Assembly: GCF_000817735.3 (NCBI RefSeq)
Contig: NZ_JTJC03000008.1
Location: forward strand, 62,001 to 126,000
Direction: 5' to 3'
DNA length: 64,000 nt
Origin: Scytonema millei VB511283
GTDB lineage: Bacteria > Cyanobacteriota > Cyanobacteriia > Cyanobacteriales > Chroococcidiopsidaceae
Shown: piece after piece, positions 9,182 to 17,406 of the stretch
How the letters are laid out: each line of letters opens with the position of its first letter
Numbering within the stretch: the first letter of the stretch is position 1
Program-made: the position numbers and the translations under genes
The notes under the pieces: generated by a model
Seen by the model: only the letters and a program-made list of their open reading frames with translations
What the model was told of the DNA's origin: nothing
Database searches by the model: none

Positions 9182-9803
9182 AGCTCCGAACATCGATTTT
9201 TCTTTCAAGAGTCATTGGACTATCTCCTTATTACTCTTGAGTGCCAGTTTATTGTTGCTATTCTGCCTCTGGGATTTTAGCTATAACTTACAGGCGCGAT
9301 CGCCCTGATACACCGATCTATCCTCGCTATCCACCATCTGAGTCACATCGTCTCCCAATAAGGCTGGATTCCGCTCTACAGTTGTGTTGTCTGCACTGCG
9401 CCAGTAGTCGCGTTGCTGCCCAAAGGGCATCAGGAGGAGATGCTGTATTTTATTATCCTCAGAGTCAGAATAAGCGGGAATGCCAATGGTAATTTCTGAG
9501 TGAGGGACGTTTAGGTGCAAGTTACGATAGTCCTCAGAAGGATGTTTTTTTGAAAAAATTGGTATTCTTTTGCTCGTAACACTTCTGCACTAGCCTGAGA
9601 TTGCAGTTCAACATTTACCTTATGCTTGGATGGTAAGGTAATCCATCTCTACACTTTGCAATCGATTTAGCGAACGAGGCAAGATCGGTCTTAAGTTAGA
9701 GTTCGTACTTTCTCCACGAGTTTTCCACTATCTCTGTCTATCTTCAAACTATAGCCAATTCAATTTGGCTGTAAAGTTGATGTCGAGGAGCTTGGAGAAA
9801 TAG
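9182..9803. other. Degenerate spacer with a headless open frame
   Basis: About 620 bases without an intact gene. On the minus strand a frame from about 9545 to 9281 is open and has gene-like codon use (for example DDVTQMVDSEDRSVYQGDRA near its end), but its only start is a TTG at 9520 without a ribosome site. I read it as a possible remnant of an unrecognised gene. The remainder, from 9545 to 9800, holds a recurrent motif at 9711 and no gene. Confidence 0.35.
9711..9740 (+). promoter_or_regulatory. Recurrent TTTTCCAC motif, copy 2 (before rhodanese remnant)
   Basis: This is the clearest copy: TCTCCACGAGTTTTCCAC followed by TATCTCTGTC. It lies about 95 bases upstream of the broken rhodanese gene, which suggests that the lost gene was once under the same control. 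The role is inferred from recurrence. Confidence 0.5.
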
Positions 9804-10106
9804 CATGACTCTTTACCCCTGAAACACCTGCGTGAATGGACTGTGCATGAGTTGAACCAGCACAAAGACGATCCCAATGTCACGGTGTTGGATGTCCGCT
9901 CGGATGAAGAGTACAGCAACGGTAACGTGCCTGGTGCTAACCACATTTACGTACCGCATTTAGAAGAGCATCTTGACGAGTTAGATAAGATTCAAACTAT
10001 TGCCACCTATTGCGGCAGTGGTTATCGAGCTTCAATCGCTGCCAGTCTTCTACAAAAGCATGGTTTTGAGCAGGTCATCAACGTCCCTGGTTCGTGGAAT
10101 GCTTGA
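9804..10106 (+). pseudogene. Rhodanese-domain remnant of a larger (probably MBL-fold/rhodanese) gene
   Basis: The frame is open only from the TAG at 9801-9803 to TGA at 10104-10106. A GTG at 9843 is the only possible start, and it falls inside conserved sequence, because the coding similarity already begins before it (LKHLREWTVHELNQ). The segment is a good C-terminal rhodanese domain: VTVLDVRSDEEY, GxVPGAxHI, and the active-site loop CGSGYRAS. It ends abruptly at GSWNA, where a tryptophan is expected, so TGA may stand for TGG. The N-terminal part, which in related proteins is a metallo-beta-lactamase domain, is missing. I call it a decayed gene; a short functional rhodanese is possible. Confidence 0.6.
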
Positions 10107-10192
10107 CAGACAGCTTCGCTACCTATCGAGCGGCGTAAGGATGCAGCGATCGGCATGAATTAGTTTGCATCTATAGAATTCACCAGCGACCT

Positions 10193-11113
10193 ATGAAAAA
10201 AATTAAGTACGTTCTATTAAGTTTATTAGGCTTAATTAGTGCAATTCTGATTTGGGGTTTGCTCGAACCATACCTAATTGACGTAGAACCACAAGTTGCT
10301 GCAATTCCCAATCTACCTGCTGCTTGGTCAGGGCAAAAAGTTGCAGTTATCGGTGATTGGCAGATAGGAATGTGGCTGGACAACACCCCTACTATTCGTC
10401 AAATTGTACGGCAAATAGTTAAAGAGCGTCCCGCGATCGCGTTGATTATTGGTGACTTTATTTACTCTCCAGGTCAGAACCCCAGCGAAGAAATTAACCA
10501 AGCAATCGAGCTTGTCCGTCCGCTACCTGCCTCCGGTATCGCAACCTATGCCGTGTTGGGCAATCACGATTATGGCATGAAAGCAAAGGATGCTCCTCCA
10601 AACGTAACTTTAGCCGCTAATTTAGCTGAGTCTTTAGAAGCGGCAGGCGTACAAGTGTTGAAAAATGAAGCTGTTGCGATCGTACCGTCACAAGATAGAA
10701 GCCAAACATCAGCTAAAAGCGATCGCATCTATTTAGTAGGTGTAGGATCGCACTGGGCTAATGAGGACAAACCAGCAGCAGCACTGGCTGAAGTACCAGA
10801 CTCAGCACCCAGGTTTGTCATGATGCATAATCCCGAATCTTTTGCCCTGTTTCCCGCCAATACTGCACCTGTGGCTGTAGCAGGACACACTCACGGAGGA
10901 CAAATTCGCTTGCCATTCACTCCAGAATGGTCTTGGTTGACTTTTACTAAAAAAGATCGGGTTCATGCTGACGGCTGGAGCGATGGATTTGGAAAGCCAG
11001 GAAACCATCTTTACGTGAACCGAGGGATTGGTTTTAGCATCATACCAATCAGAATCAATTGCCCGCCTGAAATTACTTTGTTTGCACTTCAGCCAGCCCG
11101 CGAATCTGCCTAA
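10193..11113 (+). CDS. Membrane-anchored metallophosphoesterase (YkuE-like)
   Basis: The 306-aa protein has an N-terminal membrane anchor (residues 4-24) and a calcineurin-like phosphoesterase domain. Metal-ligand motifs are visible in order: GDWQIG (near residue 54), GDFIYSP (near 88), GNHDYG (near 123), a single His in MMHNPE (near 207), and GHTHGGQ (near 232). The first motif is usually DxH and here reads DWQ, which could weaken one metal site. Such proteins hydrolyse phosphodiesters or lipid-linked phosphates on the outer face of the membrane; the substrate cannot be deduced. The start ATG is directly in front of the Lys-rich anchor region. It appears to be a single-gene unit. Confidence 0.88.
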   Translation: MKKIKYVLLSLLGLISAILIWGLLEPYLIDVEPQVAAIPNLPAAWSGQKVAVIGDWQIGMWLDNTPTIRQIVRQIVKERPAIALIIGDFIYSPGQNPSEEINQAIELVRPLPASGIATYAVLGNHDYGMKAKDAPPNVTLAANLAESLEAAGVQVLKNEAVAIVPSQDRSQTSAKSDRIYLVGVGSHWANEDKPAAALAEVPDSAPRFVMMHNPESFALFPANTAPVAVAGHTHGGQIRLPFTPEWSWLTFTKKDRVHADGWSDGFGKPGNHLYVNRGIGFSIIPIRINCPPEITLFALQPARESA

Positions 11114-11528
11114 ATGCTGTTGTCGCGATCGTTGATTTTAAAAGGCATTCACTCTAAAAAGAACAACTCTGTAACGGCAATCGATCTAATAGGAAATTAC
11201 ATTCAACGAAAGCGAGTTAAGTAGACTATAAATATTAAAATATCGTCTAAATCGAGAGAATTTGATGTTTATGATTTGCTATGGTTGCAAAGTTTAAGTA
11301 AATTAAACTAAACGAACTTAAATAAAAAAATATTATCATTCAAAAAATAGTTTTCAGAAATGTTTTTTTGGCTAGCATTAAAATAAATTGCAAAAGAAAT
11401 ACTAATAATATTCTATCTCTTTAGAACGAGATTACAAAGTTAGTTTTATCGCTAAAGAGCGATTTGTTTTAAATTGATAAGCATTAAATTGATAAAGAAG
11501 TAGATACATAACAAGGAGAAGATTAACG
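11114..11528. other. AT-rich spacer
   Basis: About 415 bases, very AT-rich from 11210 onward, with no coding frame. It ends with AACAAGGAGAAG, the ribosome site of the WGxxGxxG gene. No other element is recognised. Confidence 0.5.
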
Positions 11529-11855
11529 ATGCGGCTTTCCAGCTTTTCTAAAATTCTAGGCATAAGTGCGATCGCAGTAAGTGCCACAATCCTACCCCTA
11601 AATATGCCTGCTAACGCCCAAATTATTGCACCTGATGTCGAGCGTGAAGACATTTACGAAGACGAAGATGATGGTTTTGATTGGGGCTGGCTGGGATTGA
11701 TTGGTTTATTTGGTTTGGCTGGTTTAGCAGGTAAGAACAAACGCCAAGAACCTGTTATAGAACGAGACGCTCGCTTAGGAAATCGGATGATTGAAGATCG
11801 CGAACCTACTGCATATCGAGATCCCGATTCAAGCGATCGCACTGGTTATCGTTGA
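11529..11855 (+). CDS. Small secreted WGxxGxxG-family protein
   Basis: The 108-aa protein has a signal peptide ending near PANAQ (residues 27-31), an acidic stretch (EREDIYEDEDDG), and then the family signature DWGWLGLIGLFGLAGLAG (residues about 56-73), a hydrophobic segment with Trp-Gly at the start. A polar Arg/Asp/Glu-rich tail follows. WGxxGxxG proteins are small cell-envelope proteins of cyanobacteria and others. The C-terminal helix is thought to be a membrane or sorting element, but the function is unknown. AAGGAGAA about 10 bases before the ATG supports the start. Confidence 0.75.
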   Translation: MRLSSFSKILGISAIAVSATILPLNMPANAQIIAPDVEREDIYEDEDDGFDWGWLGLIGLFGLAGLAGKNKRQEPVIERDARLGNRMIEDREPTAYRDPDSSDRTGYR

Positions 11856-11899
11856 TAGCATCCTTGATGCTGAGAGCTTCAAAAATCCAGACCTTATCC

Positions 11900-13276
11900 T
11901 CACATATTCGGGCAAGTAGGCATATCCTCGCCAATCAACAGCCGCGCCAAACTCGGCAGCGCCTCACCGTAGGTTGGATGAATGTGAACGGATTGCTCTA
12001 ATAATTGCCACGTTGCACCCGCTTCCATCAGCGATAAGAATACATGGACTAACTCGGCAGTTTCATAACCTACCAAGGTTGCACCTAAAATTTTGTCAGT
12101 ATCGCGATCGATAACCAGGCGATAAAATCCCAGGTCGTGTCCCCACTCGATCCCCCGCGCAATATGTGCCATTGGTAGAGTCACCGCACGGGCATTGATG
12201 CCTTGTTTTTCTGCTTCTGCTAGCGTCATGCCAACGCGCCCTACTTGGGGTTCGGTGTAAACGGCATAGCCCAAAACGCGATCGCTCTTGGTGCGCTCCT
12301 CGCCACACAAAATCGCTTTGAGGCGGCGATAGTCTTCCCAGGAAACATGGGTGAAAGCGGGCTGTTTAGCAACATCACCAATCGCATAGACGTGGGGGTT
12401 AGTTGTATGAAAGCGATCGTCGATCTTGACATACCCCTGTGGATCCAACTCAATTTCCGCCGCCGCTACATTCAATGCATCCGTATTCGGTTTGCGTCCG
12501 GTGGCAACTAACAAAGCTTCTGCCTCTAAGGTTTCGCCATTGCTCAAATTTAGAGTAAATACTCCATCTATATGTTGAACTTGTTGCACGCTAGTGTGAA
12601 AGTGCAATCCAATTCCATCGCGCTTAAATGCTTCTGCTAACGTGTCGCTGACTTCCGACTCTTCGCGATCGAGCAAGCGATCGCCCCGCACGATAATATC
12701 AGTTTGACTGCCCAAACGCGCCAATCCCTGCCCTAATTCCATCCCAATATATCCACCTCCCACGACTAACAAACGGGGCGGTAGCGCCTGCAAGTCAAAA
12801 AAATTGCGATTTGTGAGATAGGGGGTGTTGGCTAAACCTGGAATGTCGGGTACTAGTGCCGAAGTCCCCGTATTAATGACGATGACTGGAGCCTCAGCCG
12901 TCACATCGCCACCTGTCACCGTGCGTTCTCCAGTAAAGGCAGCTTCAGCGCAGACGATTTCAACCCCTGCGGTATCTAAACGCTTGTGCGTCCCTTGATT
13001 GAAGCGATCGCGGATCGACCTTACCCGTTCCATCACGGTAGGAAAATCTATTTGTACCTGAGCCTGGATGCCCAAACTAGCAGCTTGACGGGCGCGACCT
13101 GCGGCATGGGCAGCAGCAAGAAACGCTTTTGAGGGCGTACAGCCGTAGTTAATGCAACTTCCTCCCAAAGCATCGCGCTCGAACAGAACCACCTTGCTTC
13201 CTGCCTTTGCCCAATCAGCAGCTAAGGGAATGCCACCTTGACCGCTACCGATAACGATGAGGTCTGCTGTTTTCAT
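11900..13276 (-). CDS. MerA-like FAD-dependent pyridine nucleotide-disulfide oxidoreductase
   Basis: This is a class I flavoprotein disulfide reductase of about 458 residues. It has an N-terminal FAD fold (ADLIVIGSGQGG), the redox-active pair in GGSCINYGCTPSKAF, an NAD(P) fold (LLVVGGGYIGMELG), an ATGRKPN segment, YAIGDV, and a dimerisation domain ending in HIHPTYGEALPSL. It resembles mercuric reductase, but it lacks the N-terminal heavy-metal domain and the C-terminal vicinal Cys pair (the tail reads MPTCPNM). It may therefore not reduce Hg(II). The frame runs up to an ATG at 13333, but I chose the ATG at 13276 because the FAD-binding strand begins right after it. The true disulfide substrate is unknown. 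Confidence 0.88.
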   Translation of the reverse strand: MKTADLIVIGSGQGGIPLAADWAKAGSKVVLFERDALGGSCINYGCTPSKAFLAAAHAAGRARQAASLGIQAQVQIDFPTVMERVRSIRDRFNQGTHKRLDTAGVEIVCAEAAFTGERTVTGGDVTAEAPVIVINTGTSALVPDIPGLANTPYLTNRNFFDLQALPPRLLVVGGGYIGMELGQGLARLGSQTDIIVRGDRLLDREESEVSDTLAEAFKRDGIGLHFHTSVQQVQHIDGVFTLNLSNGETLEAEALLVATGRKPNTDALNVAAAEIELDPQGYVKIDDRFHTTNPHVYAIGDVAKQPAFTHVSWEDYRRLKAILCGEERTKSDRVLGYAVYTEPQVGRVGMTLAEAEKQGINARAVTLPMAHIARGIEWGHDLGFYRLVIDRDTDKILGATLVGYETAELVHVFLSLMEAGATWQLLEQSVHIHPTYGEALPSLARLLIGEDMPTCPNM

Positions 13277-13410
13277 ATCTGGGCGCTCTGCTTTGTGTCC
13301 TTGCGTCAGACAAGTTTGCATTGTTGAATGCAACTGCTAACAGTTTAAAGAAAAGGCGAGTGTGCCAAGAATAATTCGCTATTTTTTAACATTCATCCTC
13401 GGAGTTAGAT

Positions 13411-13560
13411 TTAATATTTTCTTTCAGATGTTTGTGGCGATCGCTCCCACATGCTTTTCCATTCGACTTGATTCGCCCCCAATAAGTTAGTAACTACTGC
13501 GATCGCCAACAAGCTAGCCAGGAAAATTCCGACAGTAAACCAGTTGAGCTGATGGTACAT
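13411..13560 (-). CDS. Possible 49-aa single-pass membrane protein
   Basis: A short frame starts at an ATG within the end of the SH3 gene, overlapping it by 47 bases. It encodes one hydrophobic helix (WFTVGIFLASLLAIAVVTNL) and a polar tail. AGGGGAT lies immediately before the ATG, closer than usual. The layout would fit a coupled small membrane protein behind the SH3 gene, but the overlap and lack of a recognised family leave it uncertain. Confidence 0.3.
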   Translation of the reverse strand: MYHQLNWFTVGIFLASLLAIAVVTNLLGANQVEWKSMWERSPQTSERKY

Positions 13561-14107
13561 ATCCCCTAAAAGGAATAGAAATTGGCACCCAACCATTTGC
13601 TCCTCTACCTGTAAGTATGACTCTGCGACCGCTAGAAATATAACCGACTACCTTGCTATCATTTGAGGGTTCTTGTCTTGCCGGAATTCCTCGATTGGCA
13701 ACGACTCGACGGCAACTGCTGGGTGGTGGGGCTTTAGCTTGACAGCGACCGATCCAATCTGCATAGACATATCCCTTCAAAGGTGCAGAAATAGGAACCC
13801 AGTTATTCGTAATCCCGCCTGCAACTTCTACGTTACGCCCGTAGGCAATAATCCCAACTGCATTACTATAAACTGTGGGCTGTTCTCGGACGTACAAACC
13901 TCTTTTAGCAATGACTTGGTTGCAACTATACGAGCGTTGTGCTATTTGATTTCCGATTTCAGCAGCTAGTAGATCTTTTGAGTTAGAAGACGTATTATCC
14001 CGCAATTCAATTGCACTGACGGAAAGCATGGGAGTGGCAAGAATTGCTGCTGTTAAGAAAGGTATTGTTAATGCTGAATATTCTTTTGAGCGATGTTTCC
14101 AATTCAT
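13514..14107 (-). CDS. Secreted protein with two bacterial SH3 domains
   Basis: The 197-aa protein has a signal peptide (hydrophobic FLTAAILATPMLSVSA) and two SH3b-type repeats. The repeats are ANRGxxxRxEP-like blocks: IAKRGLYVREQPTVYSNAVG, and VANRGIPARQEPSNDSKVVG about 70 residues later. Each ends in WVPIS(A/I)P(L/F)(K/R)GYV. Such domains bind peptidoglycan or other cell-wall ligands. The frame extends upstream to 14170, but the ATG at 14107 is preferred because AGGA stands 8 bases before it and the signal peptide follows directly. A recurrent motif lies about 120 bases upstream on the same strand. Confidence 0.85.
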   Translation of the reverse strand: MNWKHRSKEYSALTIPFLTAAILATPMLSVSAIELRDNTSSNSKDLLAAEIGNQIAQRSYSCNQVIAKRGLYVREQPTVYSNAVGIIAYGRNVEVAGGITNNWVPISAPLKGYVYADWIGRCQAKAPPPSSCRRVVANRGIPARQEPSNDSKVVGYISSGRRVILTGRGANGWVPISIPFRGYVPSAQLVYCRNFPG

Positions 14108-14227
14108 AAAGAGCGTCCTGCAATTGACAATTAAAGATTTTTGATTTGCACGATCTGTAAAGCTATCCAAGCTACGCCTTTAGATAGATGTTTGCTCGGT
14201 TTACGTGTCTGCGAATATATTTTGACC

Positions 14228-14256
14228 GAAAAAGGTGCAGATCTCGTGGAAAAAAT
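14228..14256 (-). promoter_or_regulatory. Recurrent motif, copy 3 (minus strand, before SH3 gene)
   Basis: Read on the minus strand, this block is TTTTTCCACGAG, then ATCTG, then CACCTTTTTCGG. It matches the copy at 25501 especially well at TTTCCACGAG and CACCTTTTT. It lies about 120 bases before the SH3 gene start, in the same orientation relative to its gene as copies 1, 5 and 7. Confidence 0.45.
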
Positions 14257-14265
14257 CACTTTGTC

Positions 14266-14292
14266 TTCTCCCCTAGTTTTCCACCTTTTTAG
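14266..14292 (+). promoter_or_regulatory. Recurrent TTTTCCAC motif, copy 4 (plus strand)
   Basis: The segment reads TTCTCCCCTAGTTTTCCACC followed by TTTTTAG, close to copy 1. It points toward the 3' end of the minus-strand GH31 gene, so if it is a promoter the product would be an unannotated or antisense RNA. Alternatively it is a protein-binding site that works in either direction. Confidence 0.45.
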
Positions 14293-14492
14293 ATTTAAAT
14301 AGATCTGCCCTACGTCATACCTGCAATTTGGTTTTCTGCTTGGGGTGTAGTGACGCGACAGATTATTTACACAGTTGCAGACATCACTTCAAAGGTAATT
14401 TAGGGAGCGATCTTGAGTTACATTGCTCGTAAACGCAGCAAAACATTGGAATACGAACCCGCGATCGCAACTTCGCGACGATAATAAGTTCA

Positions 14493-16994
14493 TCAATCGC
14501 AGCGAAATCGAACTGTTTTAAAGAGATGGCATTGCAGTTGTTGTCCTTGTAAGGCTGTTTCGCGATCGTCTACCCAAGCTTGCTGCAATGACACGCCATG
14601 TACGTGCAATTGTACGCTTTGATAAGGGAAGCCATAGTTTCCTTGTTGTTCCCACACAAGTTCTAAACTATCTTCATGCTGGATAAAGTAGAAGCGATCG
14701 CACCGAGATTCTCCATAACCATCTCCGGCATCAGTGTATAGGGTGTAGGAATTTTGGTCACGCATCAGCCGTAGGCGAAGCGCAGTGTTCGGCGCAAAGG
14801 CACAAAGAGAAGAATCTATTTCCCTCTCTTCAGCTTTCTTCATGGGTGGGTAAAGGTGGAGAATCAATTGCTTTGAGTCTTCCATTGGTAAAATACTTCC
14901 TGCTTTTACCAACAGGGGAATTTGTTCGAGGGGGGAATCTAGTTCGATTGTCTTTCCTCCCTTGATTGTCGAATCATTCCAGAAGTTGTACCAATCTCCT
15001 TTGGGTAGGTAGAGTGTACGCGATCGCTTTCCCTCTTCTACAATCGGACAGACAAGCAGCGCGTCACCCAAATAAAACGCATCTTCCACGTCCCAAAGGG
15101 AGCGATCGCTCGGATTGCCCCAGAATAAAGGACGCACGGGTGGATATCCTTTTTGAGTTGTCTCCCACGCCAAGGTATAGAAGTAGGGCATCAATCGGTA
15201 GCGTAATTGCAGAAAGCTGCGAACGATACTCAAGTAAGGTTCGCCATAAGTCCAAGGTGTACGAGGAGCAACGCTAGTGGAACTGTGGGTTCGGCAAAAC
15301 ATCAAAAACGTTGCCATCTGGAACCAACGCAGATACAGTTCGGCTGAAGGATTGCCTTGAAAACCACCAATATCGGGACCGCTATAAGAAATACCTGATA
15401 TTCCTAAACCAACCACCGTTGCTACTGTCTGGCGCAATGCTTCCCACGTCGAGATCGTATCCCCCGTCCACGTCCAAGCGTAGCGTTGCAATCCCGCCCA
15501 GCCCGATCGCGACACGATGAAGGGGCGTTGCTGCGGTCGATATTGACGAATGCTCTCGTAAGCGGCTTGGGCTTCTAGTAACCCGTAGACATTATGTGCT
15601 TCGCGATGATCGCCGCCTCTGCCTTCCAAGCAATGTTGCGCGACTTGAGGCAGCGAGGGATCGCCCCAGGAAACGAATGCCGCAGGTTCGTTCATATCGT
15701 GCCAAAATCCCGCTATTCCTACATCTAGAAGATAAGCGTATTGACGGCTCCACCAAGCTCGAACTTTGGGGTTAGTAAAGTCGGGGAATGCCATCGGACC
15801 CGCCCACACAGAGGCGATCGCTAACTCTCCAGTGGGGTACGTGCAAAAGCCATTCAGGACTTGTCCTTCTAGAAATAAATTACTCCTACGGCTGAATTTA
15901 ATTCCAGGGTTATTAATTGCAATTAACCGCACGCCTGTTTCTGCTAGTTCTTGGGTGAAACTGTCGATCTTGGGAAAGCGTTTGGGGTCAATCGTAAAGG
16001 CGCGATGTTCGACTTGACAATCAATATCGAGATGAACGGCACTCAAGGGTAAATTATAAGTTTGAAATGCCTTGACTTCTTGGCGCACGTTTGCTTCCGT
16101 GCGATATCCCCAGCGCGATTGATGATAGCCTAATGCCCAGCGCGGGGGTAGCGGCGCACGACCTGTTAACTGGGTATAGCGATCGCTCAGTTGTGATGGC
16201 TCGCCAATTGTTATGTAGTAACGCAGCGATCCACCAGCAAAGTTGGCGATCGCCATATCTGCAAATGTCAATTCAGCCCGAAAAGAATTTTCATAGAAAA
16301 TTAGGTAGCTGCCCTCATCGTGCAACCCTAAGTAAACCGGAATGCAGATATAAATTGGATCTGTGCCTGGATTATACCTACCACCAGGATCTCTATTCCA
16401 CATCTGGTAGATTTTAGGCTTTTGTAGCTCGTCCTTGGCGGCGCGTAGATTTAGAGAGGAGGCGCGTTCTCCCAAACCATAAATGCGTTCTTCCGAGCGC
16501 AACTGCGATTGATGTATCCATTTTTCCCCTTGTCGCTGGGGTGGTAATTCTGTTCTAAGGATTTGCCCTGCGCGATCGCAAAACTTAAGGCTGCCATCTA
16601 CACCAACAGTAACGCTCAACGCATCGCTGGCGATCGCCCAATCGTTACCCATTTCTGATAGGGTTGTTTCAACCGTCTCCCAGTTGCGATCGACAACAGC
16701 ATAGGGGATCGGTAGCAGATCGGTAGACCAGTTCACTCGTACCAAATCGGGAGTTAAAAAAGAAATTTCTAGTTCAGCTTGCTCGAAATAGAAATACGCA
16801 CCTCGATCTATTGTTTTAGCTTGAAGTAATTTTCCAGGTTGGGTAACTGGATTTACAGAGGAGTCAGTCAGATATTGACGATGGAGGCGATCGCGTTTTA
16901 AAGAATAGAAAAATGCGTGCGGTATATACTGGAGAAAAAACAGCGACTTGAAAACGTAATTTATTTGCAGCGATAGCTGTTTGAGAAACGCCAT
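14493..16994 (-). CDS. Glycoside hydrolase family 31 (alpha-glucosidase type)
   Basis: The 833-aa protein has the full GH31 layout: an N-terminal beta domain (with LGERASSLNLR), then the (beta/alpha)8 barrel from about residue 285 (PPRWALGYHQSRWGY). The nucleophile motif is FWHDMNEP (Asp near residue 434) and the acid/base motif is WTWTGD (Asp near residue 510). After the barrel come PYFYTL and beta-sandwich segments. GH31 enzymes release alpha-linked glucose or xylose from oligosaccharides, glycogen-derived dextrins or glucosylglycerol-like solutes; the exact specificity cannot be read. No signal peptide is evident, so it is probably cytoplasmic. It is a single-gene unit with a weak RBS. Confidence 0.92.
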   Translation of the reverse strand: MAFLKQLSLQINYVFKSLFFLQYIPHAFFYSLKRDRLHRQYLTDSSVNPVTQPGKLLQAKTIDRGAYFYFEQAELEISFLTPDLVRVNWSTDLLPIPYAVVDRNWETVETTLSEMGNDWAIASDALSVTVGVDGSLKFCDRAGQILRTELPPQRQGEKWIHQSQLRSEERIYGLGERASSLNLRAAKDELQKPKIYQMWNRDPGGRYNPGTDPIYICIPVYLGLHDEGSYLIFYENSFRAELTFADMAIANFAGGSLRYYITIGEPSQLSDRYTQLTGRAPLPPRWALGYHQSRWGYRTEANVRQEVKAFQTYNLPLSAVHLDIDCQVEHRAFTIDPKRFPKIDSFTQELAETGVRLIAINNPGIKFSRRSNLFLEGQVLNGFCTYPTGELAIASVWAGPMAFPDFTNPKVRAWWSRQYAYLLDVGIAGFWHDMNEPAAFVSWGDPSLPQVAQHCLEGRGGDHREAHNVYGLLEAQAAYESIRQYRPQQRPFIVSRSGWAGLQRYAWTWTGDTISTWEALRQTVATVVGLGISGISYSGPDIGGFQGNPSAELYLRWFQMATFLMFCRTHSSTSVAPRTPWTYGEPYLSIVRSFLQLRYRLMPYFYTLAWETTQKGYPPVRPLFWGNPSDRSLWDVEDAFYLGDALLVCPIVEEGKRSRTLYLPKGDWYNFWNDSTIKGGKTIELDSPLEQIPLLVKAGSILPMEDSKQLILHLYPPMKKAEEREIDSSLCAFAPNTALRLRLMRDQNSYTLYTDAGDGYGESRCDRFYFIQHEDSLELVWEQQGNYGFPYQSVQLHVHGVSLQQAWVDDRETALQGQQLQCHLFKTVRFRCD

Positions 16995-17406
16995 AACTTT
17001 TCAAACTGTCCTAACTCTTCAAAATAATGTGTAATTATTAACTCGCGATCGCCCCAAGTACGAATTTCAAGAGAAACAAAGGGCTTCTTTTTCTTAGTTC
17101 TCTATAAAATACTTCATATAACTCAGAATTTTAACTATCGCTTGCGGTTTACTGAGTCATTCTTTTCAGATTAATTACTGAGTCACTGTCGTTCTTCTCC
17201 TCAAAGAATTAATTATCCATCTATCTCAGGAGCGATTCAATTTTAAGCCTACTCTTCTATACATAGTTAATGAGAACATTTACTTAGATACTACGAATAA
17301 CAAACAACTTCTAGATAAATTTTGCGCGATTGAGAAGTCAAGTGTTCTTAGCGCAACGAATGTATTAGGTCATAACAAAACAGCCAGTAAGTTACAAGGA
17401 AGGCGT
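16995..17406. other. Non-coding spacer
   Basis: About 410 AT-rich bases between the divergent GH31 gene and the 490-aa gene. They end with AAGGAAGG before the ATG at 17407. One HIP1 core near 17045. No other element seen. Confidence 0.5.

Larger units (their letters stand above)
14108..14492. other. Spacer between the SH3 and GH31 genes, with two motif copies
   Basis: About 385 bases. It contains one TTTTCCAC-type motif on each strand (14228-14256 minus, 14266-14292 plus), roughly 10 bases apart, facing away from each other. No coding frame is convincing; the frame reading back to 14170 belongs to the SH3 gene's upstream region. Confidence 0.5.
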
